Assembly (NCBI GenBank): GCA_009760855.2
Contig: WPIO01000008.1
Span: 515,001 to 579,000, forward strand
Origin: Cristatella mucedo
Lineage: Eukaryota; Bryozoa; Phylactolaemata; Cristatellidae
Direction of reading: 5' to 3'
Length of the DNA: 64,000 nt
Shown: piece after piece, positions 49,231 through 60,996 of the stretch
How positions within the stretch are numbered: the first letter of the stretch is position 1
Layout: each line of letters starts with the position of its first letter
Notes under the pieces: model-generated
The model's database searches: none
Seen by the model: only the letters and a program-made list of their open reading frames with translations
What the model was told of the DNA's origin: nothing
Position numbers and translations under genes: made by a program

Positions 49231-49384
49231 GTATAAATATAATTAAATATAATTCATTTGTATAGCGCCCCGAGAGAACTTAAGTCTTTATTCAGGCGCT
49301 TCACATACGCCTCGGGGCTCGAGCCCACGCCCTCGGCCTGACCTTAGTCGGGGCGAGCACCTCGACCGCTGGGCCCAGCCCGCT
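49231..49384 (-). mobile_element. tRNA-derived SINE, family SINE-B
   Basis: AT-rich tail (ataattaaatataattc), terminal block tagcgccccgagagaactta and tttattcaggcgcttcac, box B in reverse (ggggctcgagcccac) and head (gcgagcacctcgaccgctgg gcc). Confidence 0.85.
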
Positions 49385-50123
49385 CAAATCAGCCGCAAGC
49401 GCGCATAAGGACACAAAAGACAATGTGCCGCGCGAAAGCAGAATGCAGAAACCGCCGCCCGAGGTGCATTTCTGCTCGCCGCAATCATGCCGGCGATCAG
49501 TCTCGTACGCTCCCTTTTCTAGGTCACATGAAGTGCGGCCACTATAAAAATGCGTTTCTGTCACTTAATCTGTATAAGGTGACTTGGCTTCCGGCGCTCA
49601 TTCTTCGCTAAGTGGGTATCGCTTTCGTAGCTTCCGCTGGGTGTACGCGTATGCGGTCGGAAGTCGGCACTGAGCTCTGGAAGCGGCGTCTCACTATCCC
49701 CCCCACCACCGCCCCTCCTGCCCCCAGCTGCTGCTGCCGGTCACAGGTCACAAGGTCACAGGTCGCTGCGGCTACTGCTGCTTCCGTTGAGAGTCGGTAA
49801 AGAATTGATGCGGCGACGCATTCGACGAATATCCCGCCGGATGTATCGCGCTGCTTAACGACTGCTTATATCTGCGAGGCGCTAGCCGACATTCGCCAGC
49901 TCTCACGCCCGCTCTCACGCGCGTCCGCTCCGCTCGCGCTCTCCTCCCGGGCAGGCCGACACGAAAGGCCGCAGAGGCGGCGGCAGTTAGGCGGAACACC
50001 TCGCGACGCACGCGACCTCTGCTGTCGAGCGCGAATTTCTCTCGTCCCGAATTTCGTACGCTCGCCCCAGCGGGGGTCGCCGCGAAGCCTTGGCCGTTTA
50101 AGGCCTTAAATGGCGTGCGCGCC

Positions 50124-50161
50124 GGCGGCCGGCCGTAATTGCGTAATTACGGCCGGCCGCC
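50124..50161. repeat. Near-perfect palindrome, 17-bp arms, 4-base loop
   Basis: The arms ggcggccggccgtaatt (50124-50140) and aattacggccggccgcc (50145-50161) are exact reverse complements around gcgt. Confidence 0.95.
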
Positions 50162-52058
50162 TAGTTCCCTTCGGCGACCCTCGAAATTGTCGCGACGCTG
50201 CGCGCCGCGACGCGACAAAGAAGTCTCTCGCGCGCGCCCACTTCTTAATCGACTGCCGACGAAGCGCTCGAGCCGCCGCCTCGGCCGCAGGCTCATGCGA
50301 GGCAGCGCGCGAGTGTCGAACTCATCCTGAGCCGCCGCCGAAGGAGTCGGGGCGCTGGCGCCGCCGCGCCCACTCGTCCACACCCCCCTTCCCGATCGCA
50401 CCGCTCCGCGGAGCGTCGGTAGCCGCGCGGCTTTCTCGGTTCGGCGCGAGAGCGCAAGCGGCGCGCGGCGGCCGTGGCGACGACGACGACAGCCGGCGAT
50501 CTCGCTCGCTCGCTCGGCGGCGGCTCGCTCCGACGCCGCCGCCGACGGCCCATTTCCGCTCGGCGGGCGGTCTGAGGGCGAAGCGAGGCTGCGTCCGCGG
50601 AGCTGCGAGCGAGCGCCGCGCGGGTCTTTGTTTTTCGCGTCGGCCCGCGCGCGCCCGCTCCGACGGCCGGCGGCTAAGCGGTCCTGACAGGAGGATGATA
50701 AACGCTGGGCCGCTCGACCGCGCCGCTCCCCGAGCCCCCTAACCAACTGCTATTGCCTATTTGACCTTTAGAACTTTATTAGCCGGCAGTTAATTCGGCG
50801 GAAAGGACGGCGTAGCTCGAAGCGGCGGCTGGCGGCGCGGTGCGGCCGCCGCACTGACTGCGGTCGCCGCCTGGCGAAAAAAAAGCGGGAACGTTCGCGG
50901 GGCGGTTGGGGGAGCGTCCTGTCTGGCCTACCGCGCCCCTCACGCGACAGCACATTCATCGTCACCAGGTTTAGTTCTGGCGCCTGCAGGCCAGCCTTGT
51001 GCCTTGGCGTGTAGCCCCGGCCGGATGCGTCCGACCGTCGCCGCCGCTCAGGGGTCACAATAAGCGTCGATGGCGTTGAGACGGCGTCGGGTCGACGAGT
51101 GCGGTTCGCGACATCCTCCGCAGCTGCCGATTCGATGCACGACGTCGCCGCTCTGCTCAGCGCCTCTCGCCCCGTCTCGAGCTTTCCCCCAACAAATCCC
51201 ATCGCTCGCTCGCCGCGCCGCAAAATTGACCGGCTGCCACCCCGCCGCGAGGAAGAGTTAGCGCAGAACTGGCTGTCGCGTTCGTCGGTCGCTGCGACAC
51301 AACGCCTTCGGGGTGGCGGTGGTGGCGGTGGCGGTGGCGGTGGCGGCGGTAGAGGGTGGGATGGGGCACCAGCCGCGGCAAGCGAATGGGTGGCGGCGCT
51401 CTTAGTGCTGAGAGCGGGCGTAGCCAGGATTGAGCCAAGGTGGGCGCGCCGCCAGACCGGCTCGACCTCGACGAAGGCAGCCATAGTAGGCAGGTTGAAG
51501 GGACGTCGTCGGGACACCCAACGGGCCGCACGCTCGCACCCCTCGTGCGCATCGGTTCACGGCGGTCCCGGACGAGTCGGACCATCTCCGCTCTCCCACC
51601 CCGCGTGCCTCCCCCTTCTCCCCCCCCCCCCCCCCCCGCCGCCATGCTTTCGGTCGGTACGGCGCTCGGGCAGCGCCGCCGTCGCCGCCGCTCGCGGCTG
51701 AGCCACGGCGGCGGCGCCTGGAGCGCGAGGGCTCGCTTCTGCAGCAGCGCCGAGCATGTCCGGAGCGCGGCCTAGCGCCCCAACCGTAGCCGCGGCGCTC
51801 GTCGTCTGCCCTCGGCGGCGGCGGCGCAACGGCTACGCTAGGCCACTCTACGCTGCGGCGGCACAAAGGCGCTCAGCAGGCGGCTTTACGGTCACGCCAC
51901 CTTCGCCCGGGCGCACGCTCGCGCTAAGAGCTAAGAGCTCGTCTTCCAATCCACCGCAGGGCTCCGCGGCCGTGGATGGGGGAGCGAGGCGATTGAGTGA
52001 CGGCTGGCGGCGGCGGCGCCGCTCGGCGGCCGGTTGATTGTGCAGACGCCGCCGTCGC

Positions 52059-52088
52059 CGCGGCGTCGCTTACGTAAGCGACGCCGCG
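52059..52088. repeat. 30-bp perfect palindrome
   Basis: cgcggcgtcgcttac is followed with no spacer by its reverse complement gtaagcgacgccgcg; the centre is TACGTA. Confidence 0.96.
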
Positions 52089-53279
52089 ATCGCTGGAGGG
52101 CCGCCGTCGCCGCCGCTCGGTGCTGTCATCGCCCGGGCGCTGGTGCGCCGCATATTAGTGGGCTGAGCAGTTCGTCTAAATGTGTCTCTCGATTTGTAAG
52201 CCGCTTTAAAAAATTTGCATTTGAATCGCTCAGTCCGATCGCGCCGGGCGGCGGCAGATTAGGCAGCACGAGGCACCCGGCGCGCTAGTGCACCTGCCGC
52301 CGCCTGTCGCGCCCGGCCGAGGCCGGCCATTGGATGGCCGTCGCGACAGCCGCCCGGCAGATGGCCCGATTGAGATCGCCTAGCGAGCATGCCGCCGCCG
52401 CCGCCGGGTGGCCGCGCTCGCTCGAGTAGCGGATGCAATTGCACCTTATTATTGTGCGGCAACGTCGCTAGTAGCGGTCGAGTTCAGAGCGCCGCCATCG
52501 CGGCGAGGAAGCCGCTGCGACCGTCTGCCGACACGCGCGGGGACGCTAGCCACGCTCGACTTCCGGTGGGGGTAGAGGGGAGGTAGGGCGAGGGGTTGGT
52601 AGCTCGCTGGACAATCCCTGGGCATGTCTGGGCAGGCCCCTTCCCGGCGAGATCTGCCAAGTCCGGTCGCGAGCGCTCTAGCCGATATGGACAGCCGGAA
52701 GTCCGCAGAGAGACCCCCGCCCCCCATCCCGCCGGATGGCCGCTCCGGCCGACGGCGAAGCAATTCAACGAATCGATCGAGCGCTCAGGAGCGGGCCGAC
52801 CGTGGAATGGCTGGCACATTACGTAATCAACCGATATCCCCCCCCTGGCGTCGATACCGGCCGACTGGCGACCGAGGGAAAAGCGATCGAATTCGCCGCC
52901 AGCCGAGCCCGAGTTCCGAAAGCTGCTGACATAAGTGCTAAATTGCAGCTGTAATCTCTCTCCCTCTCTCTATGTCTCTCTCTCTCGCGTGGCGGTCGTG
53001 TCTCGGTGGCAGCTATTTGCCAGCCACCGCAGGCTCTGGCCACGGTGAGAATAGGTGGATAATGAGCGCTAATTGCTAGCTCGAGTTTGGCTGCAGCACT
53101 GGCTGCACAGCCGGAAGCAGCTGAGCTTAGAGCTTTGCATAGACGAATGTGGTCGCGAAAAAGCGGTGGCCATTTTCCAAGACGGAGTGAGAAACAGATA
53201 AACAAGCAGTCACACAGACTTACACCTGTACAGACACGCACAGACACGAATGCAGAGGAAAAATGGGAGAAAGAAAGAA

Positions 53280-53280
<1 letters not shown>

Positions 53281-53361
<81 letters not shown>
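53281..53361. repeat. (GA)n microsatellite
   Basis: About 36 GA units followed by purine-rich GACAGA variants to 53420. Confidence 0.97.
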
Positions 53362-53362
<1 letters not shown>

Positions 53363-55183
53363 TGAAATATAGAGACACGACAGACAGACAAAAGTAGGTA
53401 AAGACAGACTGAAAGAGATAGACAGTGGAACAAAGAAGGTCCGAGACACCAACGAGGGGAAATAGACCAACAGTCAGTCGGTGACGGGCGACAGTGAGAC
53501 ATAGACAGTGTGAGGGTGACAGTGGAGAGCGATATATAGAGAGAGCAAGAGAGCGAAAGATGCTCCTCTTAGATGCTCCGCTTGCGCTCTTGTGCCCGAG
53601 TGCATGAGAAGAGCGTGGGTGGAGCAGTCAATGCTCAGCTCAAGCTGTACTCTGTCAGTGGCTGCCGAATTTCGCATTCATTGATTGCCAAGATGGAAAG
53701 CCTTAAAACCTCAAGAGAGACATCTTCGTGGTCTAGAGCTGCTGCTGCTGCTGCCCTATCGGCTGTCGGCACCCGTCATGCCATCTATGACCCTGACCTT
53801 CGTCAAGGCAAAGCTCTCGACGGACCATCCGACGTGTGCTGGCACGGGCACGACTTGAGAGCGAGACTAGCCGTTGCTCTTCGATCGATCTCTCAGCCTC
53901 TGCGGCGCCCCACCCGATCTCTCCTAAGGATCGGCCCCCACCTTAAGCCGGTGATGAGCTGCAGCCTAGCAAGTCATCAGCTGGCAGTCGCAATACCTCG
54001 AACGTCAGCTGCTGGTCACAGGAAGCTGACACGATTTTGATCAAAGCAATTCGCTTCCCTGTCTTGGCTGTCCAGACAGGCATGCGTCCATCTCGTGGAT
54101 GGGGGCCGTGCTGCCGAGTGGTCGCCAGCACGGTCCTCCACCGCTCCACCTTCACGTCCTTGCTCCCTTCAACTCCCCCGGCAGCCTGAGGCCTGTGCAA
54201 GTATTTGTTCTGGCTCGGCGTGTCTTAATAGTCTGCTGCCTGTTTTCTGGAGCCTCGGCATCATCAACAGAGCACAATGGCCGGCCACCACTATCTGCAG
54301 CTCGCTGTTTGCTTCCTAGGCCAAACCAGACACCTGCTGTCCCCGTAGGTACGCAGTCGGCAATTGTGCTCGATGCCTTAATCTTCACACTCGGCTAGCC
54401 TCGGCGGGCGGGCGGAGGACCGGGCTGGGGAGCACTGGGAGGATCTTTGCTGCTGCTGCTGCTGAAGCAGTCCCCTGCGCCGGTCTCCGTGCTACCGGCT
54501 TGGAGCCGATCGTGATGACTGCCTGCTGTGCTGGGTGGGAAGGATACTTCCGAAGTCTTCGAGAAAGCCGGGCTACTGCAGTCGATGAAATCCTATCCTA
54601 ATATTGCAGTCGATGAAATCCTATCCTAATATATCCTGCGGTCAATGCCGGCAGTGTTGCTGTGCAGACTCATCGCGAGGCCTCTGCCTCTGCCTCTGGC
54701 GATCCCTCTGTGAACGCTGCTCCCTGCAGCTCAGCCGATCGGCAGCGGCGGTCCTGCCTCTTAATCTCTACAAGAGTTTGCAAGTGGATGGGACAGGCGA
54801 AGGGAGTGGGCTATGCGGCTCCCTGCCCACCTGCATCTCCGACCGACCTGACGAGTGCCCCTTCAACTGCAGCAGCCTCCTGCCGAGGTCACTTTGTGGC
54901 GCTTTGCTTAATCGTGGCCACAATCCTCGTTGGTTTAGACGGTGACCGCACTCTCTAATAAAAAGTCACCAGACCACTGCTGCCTGCGGGAGAGTTTCGT
55001 GAGTCATCCTGCTCGGTCACATGGCTTCCAGTCTGGTTATGTGGCATCCTTATCGGTCACTTGGCATCACATACATCCTCACAGCTCTTGCCAATTTCAG
55101 CTGTAACATTGTAGCAAACTTTCGTGTGTATGTACTCTGTAACGGTGCCACAGTCAAGTGCATGCTACTACTAGCCATATTTA
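53362..55183. other. Intergenic DNA, nothing recognised
   Basis: Frames up to 155 codons (plus, 53573-54040) have no motif. It contains a 28-base direct repeat. Confidence 0.45.
54577..54632. repeat. 28-bp exact tandem duplication
   Basis: Two exact copies of a unit starting tgcagtcgatgaaatcctat lie head to tail. Confidence 0.95.
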
Positions 55184-55345
55184 CAATAATAATAACATAT
55201 TTATATAGCACCCTGAAGAACTTAATCTCATTCTAGGCACTTTGCAAATGCTGTATAGGAAGTATGATCGAATGGTTAATTGCCGTAGGCTCAATTTCAA
55301 CAAGAATAACATAGTTAGAGGTGATACACAGATAGTCAGCATCTT
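55184..55345 (-). mobile_element. LINE-1 tail and 3' UTR
   Basis: (AAT)n tail, terminal block tagcaccctgaagaacttaa tctcattctaggcac, then gtataggaagtatgatcgaa and gttagaggtgatacacagat. Confidence 0.82.
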
Positions 55346-55364
55346 CCTTTACAGCGTATGCATG

Positions 55365-55435
55365 TATGCAAAGTGCCTAGAAAGAGATTAAGTTTTCTGA
55401 CGGTGCTATACGAATGTGTTAATATTCTTATACTT
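55365..55435 (+). mobile_element. LINE-1 terminal block, opposite orientation
   Basis: atgcaaagtgcctagaaaga gattaagttttctgacggtg ctatac followed by a short AT-rich tail. With the previous fragment it forms an inverted pair. Confidence 0.8.
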
Positions 55436-55499
55436 ACCTGTCCGTGCACTTGTAACATTCCGTTGAGGCTTCTGTAATTTAATATCTCTAGGCCTTTCT

Positions 55500-55644
55500 T
55501 GCCAGTGCAACAAGGCACTTACAGTTAGTGAAACATTCTGCAGCTAGGCTTGTCTGTCGTGAACGCTGAAACTGCTGCATTAAAACCGACTCTGCCGACC
55601 CTGCGGGCTCCCTCTCTCTCTCTGTCTCTCTCTGTCTCTCTCTG

Positions 55645-55681
<37 letters not shown>

Positions 55682-55950
55682 TTCTGTCTCGCTCTAGCTC
55701 TTTCTCGCTACGGCCTTGATACTTACGTCCCCTGGCTTCCCATCATCAGCACCCGCTCTCCTGACTCGAGCCATTAAGCTGTGCCGCCTGCCTCAAGCGA
55801 AGCTCAAACCCTTTGCAGAACGTGCCTTCAGTGCCTACCCTCTCGAGACCAGGAACGAAATACTGACTGAAATCACATACCCTAAAGAACGACACCCTAA
55901 CTTGACGACATTTCAACAAACCAAAAGACTCGCACGTTCCTCTTTTTATT
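55500..55950 (+). mobile_element. LINE-1 C-terminal fragment interrupted by (CT)n
   Basis: Before the repeat the text reads cattctgcagctaggcttgt ctgtcgtgaacg ([10 protein letters not shown]). After it, KPFAERAFSAYPLETRNEIL and HPNLTTFQQTKR match [15 protein letters not shown] and [12 protein letters not shown] of the family. The (CT)n at 55611-55700 replaces the middle section. Confidence 0.8.
55611..55700. repeat. (CT)n-rich microsatellite inside LINE-1
   Basis: CT repeats with regular CTGT and CTTT variants. Confidence 0.95.
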
Positions 55951-56471
55951 ACGTGATTACGAGATTACGTTTTTATTACGTTATTACGTGATACGTTATT
56001 GCTCCATCCTTGTGATTTTTTATTACGTGATTGTTTTCATTTTGTCAGATTATTAAATAGTGGCTGGGGTGCACTGAGTGCGACCGGCGGCACCTGGTGT
56101 GCACAGCTGCCTTTCAGCTTCGGTTCTCGTTACCGCCAACTACTACCGCCTACGCCACTGCCCGCGCGGGGTTGTGTAAAGAAATGTGGAAGTCCAGCTC
56201 ACGTGTCAGGCTTTCATCGGAAGCGGTTGCAGAGCAGCCGTGCCCATATATAAACACTGAAAAGAAATACCTATACACTGAAAAGAAAATGTTTGCCATA
56301 TCACCACAGCTTTCTCGAGCCGCCTCTTACAGACGCTCTGTTCTCGTGCAGACGCCCTATCCTGATGAAGAACAGCATGTCCTCCGTTAGGTCCTCCTAT
56401 TTAGGTATACGTAACCACAATTGCACCCTCAAGTCTCCTCCGCCGCAGGAGTATTACTGAACTTCGTGGTT
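55951..56471. other. Intergenic DNA, TTACG-rich patch
   Basis: At 55950-56030 the motif attacgtgatta/attacgttatt recurs five to six times irregularly. Nothing else recognised. Confidence 0.5.
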
Positions 56472-56580
56472 CATCGTTGCATTAAAAATAATAATAGTAA
56501 TACATTTGTTATAGTGCCCTCAGAGAAAGCCAATCTCTTTCTGGGCACTTTGCATTTGTTGCATTCATTAGAGCGTCATA
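56472..56580 (-). mobile_element. LINE-1 tail fragment
   Basis: Short AAT-rich tail, tagtgccctcagagaaagcc aatctctttctgggcacttt, then an abrupt end. Confidence 0.8.
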
Positions 56581-57517
56581 AGAAAGCTGCCCCGCTCTTT
56601 ACCGGATCATTTCCCCGAAGTTTATGCAGTGAATATATTTATTTATTCTGCCATTTTTCTCTCATCGGATTGCATTATGGGTTGGGAATAGATCGAGAAG
56701 GGATCCAGACCTGGACCTTACCAGAGGCAGTCAGTCATCCAGTCGTTGTAGCTACACGTGTCTGAGTGCAAGCTGCCTGCAGGCGGCAAGCTCCAGGTTT
56801 TGTCCAAGCGGTCCAGGGCCCACCGGAACTGCTCCGTCGCAACGCTCAATGGTCAGAGGTCGAGTTCAATCAGGAAGTGTCGATACATTGAGAGGCAGGC
56901 TCTATCCGATTTTATTAGGAAATTAAGCATGAAAAAAAGATTATTTAAGCCGGGATGGAAACATTTGTGCGTAAAAATTTCCTTCAACCCAGAGCACGGA
57001 CCTGGTGCGAATACGGCTGCGCGAGAAGGCCTACTGATTCGACTGGCAGCCGACTGGGCGTTTATTGCGTGCCCTGCTTTTTCCTTTTTACGAATGGCAG
57101 AATAACGGCGGAGCCTATGTAACGGAGTAGCTGCCTAATCGCTGCACCGTCGTTCTTGCAGCGCTCGCGGTGTCGCTCGGCCAGGCACTACTCTAGAGGT
57201 CTCCGAATAGCTCGGCGCGGCCAGCCAATTGCAGCGCTCGCTCGCGGCTTCCTCGCGTAAATATTTAGAAATACCGAGGCGCCGACGTGAAGGGTTAATT
57301 GAGCTCCGCCGCCCATCGGGTCCGTCGCGCATCGCGGGCAAGCCCGAACGCTCGCGGGCGGCGCCCGAAGCGTTCTGAACATTCGCGACTACCGCGCCGC
57401 GCTTGGCAATGGCATTGTGGGTGGGGAGCGACGGCGGCGGCGACGAGCCTTGTGAGCCTCCTGAGCGCACTGGCTGACGGTTCGCGTCCTCCTCTCGGGC
57501 CGTATAGCCAGCCGCCG
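56581..57517. other. Intergenic DNA, GC-rich from 57.1 kb
   Basis: The 115-codon plus frame at 56758 has no motif. Overlapping GC-rich frames at 57.1-57.6 kb are not supported. Confidence 0.45.
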
Positions 57518-57681
57518 GGTCTCAGCCCATGAGGTAAGGCGCTCTCTCCTCTCGTCACGATACCAGGTCACGTGGGTTCGAGTCGCGCTGGGCGACGTCC
57601 TTTACTGTCCACTGCTGGCGGCGGCGATAGCCGTTGAGGCATGTCTGGCGCAACGTAGACGAAGCTGCTAAATCGGCTAAC
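57518..57681 (+). mobile_element. tRNA-derived SINE, family SINE-A
   Basis: Head cagcccatgaggtaaggcgc tctctcctct, box B cgtgggttcgagtcgcgc, then tgggcgacgtcctttactgt ccactgc and tail gaagctgctaaatcggct. Confidence 0.83.
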
Positions 57682-57899
57682 TTTATTTCTTATCGCGAGG
57701 AATAAGGCAAAATCACTGCCAGCCGCGCTGCGACGGGCGCAGCGCTCCGGAAGCACGTTGCACAAATAGTTACGCGAATCGCTACTCTGCGATTGCAAGG
57801 TATTCCTTAGAGGCGCGCGGTCACGCATCGCGAGGCGCTGTGCACACCCGCTGACGGTTCAGTCAGCTGAGCCGCTATTGCAGCGTTTGCTTAGATCGG

Positions 57900-57985
57900 G
57901 ATAATAATAATATACTTGATAAAGCGCCCCCAGAGAACTAAATCTCATTCAGGCGCTTTACATTTGTTGCAAGGGAATGAATCTT
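57900..57985 (-). mobile_element. LINE-1 terminal block and tail
   Basis: (AAT)n tail, acttgataaagcgcccccag agaactaaatctcattcagg cgctttacatttgttgcaag. Very short copy with a well-preserved stem. Confidence 0.87.
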
Positions 57986-58199
57986 TGTATGTACCAGTGC
58001 TGCCTTCATCAAGCGGACCAAATTGCGGTTTACGATAAGCAAGAGTATAAAAAATAAATTAAGAAGTAATCGCCACTAAATGCCGCCGCGTCCTCCCGAA
58101 CGATTCAAACGAGTCTGCCCGCGACGATGTAAGCTTCAATTTACCTACTCCGCAATAGCCGTACAGAGACACGCACGAGAGCTGGACATAATATCCAAC
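57986..58199. other. Intergenic DNA
   Basis: Nothing recognised before the minisatellite. Confidence 0.45.
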
Positions 58200-58376
58200 T
58201 TATGAGCTCATATAACGTTAAACGGCCAACTATCTAACTTTATTTGAGCTCATATGACGTTATACGGCCAACTATCTAACTTTATTTGAGCTCATATGAC
58301 GTTATACGGCCAACTATCTAACTTTATTTGAGCTCATATAACGTTATACGGCCAACTGTCTCACTTTATATGAGCA
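58200..58376. repeat. 42-bp minisatellite, about 4.2 copies
   Basis: Period 42 is exact: gagctcat begins at 58204, 58246, 58288 and 58330, and a degraded fifth unit lies near 58372. The unit includes tatacggccaactatctaac. Confidence 0.95.
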
Positions 58377-58625
58377 GCTTAACCGAGGAAAACCTGGCGA
58401 ATGCGTGGGCCGATCGGCCGATCTCACAAATAAATATTGGCGGCCGCTTCAAAGAATCATAACCAATGTTACATTTGTAGGTGTCTAGTTTCCCTCGACT
58501 GTGCAACCAAGGTTACATTTGTCTAGTCTCCCTCGACTACTCGAAATTGCTGTACTTCAATTCTAGCTCCAATGGGCAACAACAAGCTCGTTTCACTTTT
58601 CCGTTTACTTCAATATCTACTCTCC

Positions 58626-58635
58626 CCTTTCTTTC

Positions 58636-58666
<31 letters not shown>

Positions 58667-58891
58667 CTCTGTCCGTGTCTGTCTGTCTGTCTGTCTCCCT
58701 CTCGCTGTCTCTCTGTCTCTCTGTCTCTGCCTGTCTCTCTCTCTCTGTCTTGTCTCTCTCTGCCTGTCTCTCTCTGTCTCGGTCTCTTTCTCTGTCTCTG
58801 TCTCTCTCTCTTTCTCTCTGTCTGTCTGTCTGTCTGTCTCTCACTGTCTGTCTTGCCTCTCTCTCTTTCTCTCTCTGTCTTTCTCTCTCTG

Positions 58892-58980
<89 letters not shown>

Positions 58981-59066
58981 CTGTCTCTGTCTCTCTTTCT
59001 CTCTGTCTCTCTCTGTCTCTCTCTCTCTTTTCTCTCTGTCTCTGTCTGTCTCTCTTTCTCTCACAC
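58626..59066. repeat. Long (CT)n/(CTGT)n microsatellite mosaic
   Basis: About 440 bases, almost entirely pyrimidine with scattered G. CTGT-rich flanks surround a pure (CT)n core at about 58902-58970. The long open frames here are Leu/Ser or Arg/Glu repeats and are not genes. Confidence 0.97.
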
Positions 59067-60615
59067 CTCCACCCTAGCTCACTTTGAATGATCCTTGCGA
59101 GTTTTCAATTTATTCTCTGGAGGACGGTACGGCTAGGGGTCACGTGCGCAGATGCTCCCGGAAGCGCCGACGCTCCCGGAAGCGGTCGCCGCCGTCCTGC
59201 TTCACCTTCATTTCGCTTAGTTTGAGGGCGAAAATATTTACCAGAAGACGCCCGTAAAAGGCTCGACTTCGACGACGACCTGAGTAGATGGCCACCAAAT
59301 TAGGCCGCCGCCGCTCGTGCTCGCGCGCAGAGCTTAGTCGCCGCTAGTGGCCAGGCTGCGGGCCGACGCCGGCGCGGGCGGCGGCAGCCGACTGTAACCG
59401 ACACCGCCTGCAAGCCGAATTGCCGCCGCGTGCGCCGCCGCCCGTCGAGGAGTGGGCCGGCGTCTGAGAGTGTGTGTGCGTAAGCTCGAGTGCAATTAGG
59501 CATCTGTCTCCGGCCTTAGGAAATAGGAGGCCGCTGTCGCAGCTGCTGCCGCCGCCGCCGCGCGCTCTCAGCCAGCCTCGCCATAAATGGACTTGGCACT
59601 GGAGAAACTTAATTCCGCCGGAGCGTGCCGCAGGCTGGGCCTCCTCGTCCAGGGGGCGTGAGGCCAGCGGTCTGCGACCCCTGAACCCAATCGGGCCGCC
59701 GCTCAGTGGAGTGACGCTGGGACACGTGGGGGTTGTGGACTCGTTCGGACGACCAACGACCGAGATCGCCGCTTAGCGAGCGGCTGTGTGGTCCCAATCG
59801 TGGTCCCAATCAAAGAAAGAAGTCGAGTTTATCGGGCGGCCGAATTAATCGAGCTGCTGTAAATATTTCGAAGGTCGAGGTCAGACCGAGAGCAGAGACC
59901 GTCGTGAGCTCGGATTCGCATCGGACTGGATCATTGTCGTGTAGCTAGCGAGACCGCATCCTGCCGCTCCTAGACTCTCCACCCAGTCAGTCGTCCGTGT
60001 CCGACCAGCCGGAGCTTAAGGTTCACTGCAAATGGCCGGGCGGCTGGAAATCATTAGATAGCGGCTTGTCCCAGCAACGGCTGGCCCAGTCACGGCACGC
60101 ACGCACGCACAGGAAGCCGGGACGTCGTTCACAGGTAGCCGGGTGCAGTGTTTTGTTTCACTGGCTAACCTCAGCCGGTGGTTATCGGCAGGAAACCCGC
60201 TGCGTCCGTCCGCTGACGTCCCCCCCCCCTCCGCTCCCTTCCTCCCTTTGCCTACCCTCCCCCTTAACCCGCCGCTGCCCCCGAGCCGTTATCCGGGTTT
60301 TTTATTTACCGCTTACGACTCGTCAAAAAGCAGCGGCAGAAGCAGCGGAGTACTTCATTAAGTCGTTGAGCAGCTCGTTCTTCCGAGAGCTCCGACTCTG
60401 AGCATCCTGCTCCTCCTGCTCCTCCTGCTCCTCCTGCTCCTCCTCCTCCTCCTCCGCAGGCTGCATCGGGAGAGCAGCGGAGGGTAGGCGCAAGTGCAGG
60501 GTAGGGCCGGGAGCGTGCACGCTCCTCGCTCCTCGCTGCTCCCATTCGCCAGCTCATCCCGCTTCCGCTCGTAATTCAAATGGTGCGTCCTTTACGTTCC
60601 GTCGAGTACTCTCAT
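59067..60615. other. GC-rich intergenic DNA
   Basis: Overlapping frames without motifs. A 9-base tgctcctcc repeat lies at about 60405-60455. No gene supported. Confidence 0.45.

Positions 60616-60992
<377 letters not shown>

Positions 60993-60996
<4 letters not shown>

Larger units (their letters stand above)
49385..53280. other. Large CpG-rich region without a recognisable gene
   Basis: The strongest GC island of the window (about 49.8-52.8 kb). Frames of 199-249 codons overlap on both strands; they are Arg/Ala/Pro/Ser-rich, which is the usual by-product of GC-rich DNA, and none has a family motif. It contains GGTGGC-type hexamers at 51310-51352, a C18 run at 51620-51637 and two perfect palindromes. 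It may hold promoters or 5' UTRs of genes outside the window. Confidence 0.5.

Noticed and set aside
50110-51866. Open frames of 154-249 codons on both strands
   Set aside because: Overlapping Arg/Pro/Ala-rich frames in a CpG island with GGC/GCC repeats; no motif, splice pattern or conserved block. The frames are compositional by-products.
58481-59091. Long Ser/Leu and Arg/Glu frames (up to 198 codons)
   Set aside because: They are translations of (CT)n/(GA)n microsatellites. The same applies to the frames at 7233-7514, 18691-19169, 39308-39701, 41622-42014, 52819-53502 and 60554-61051.
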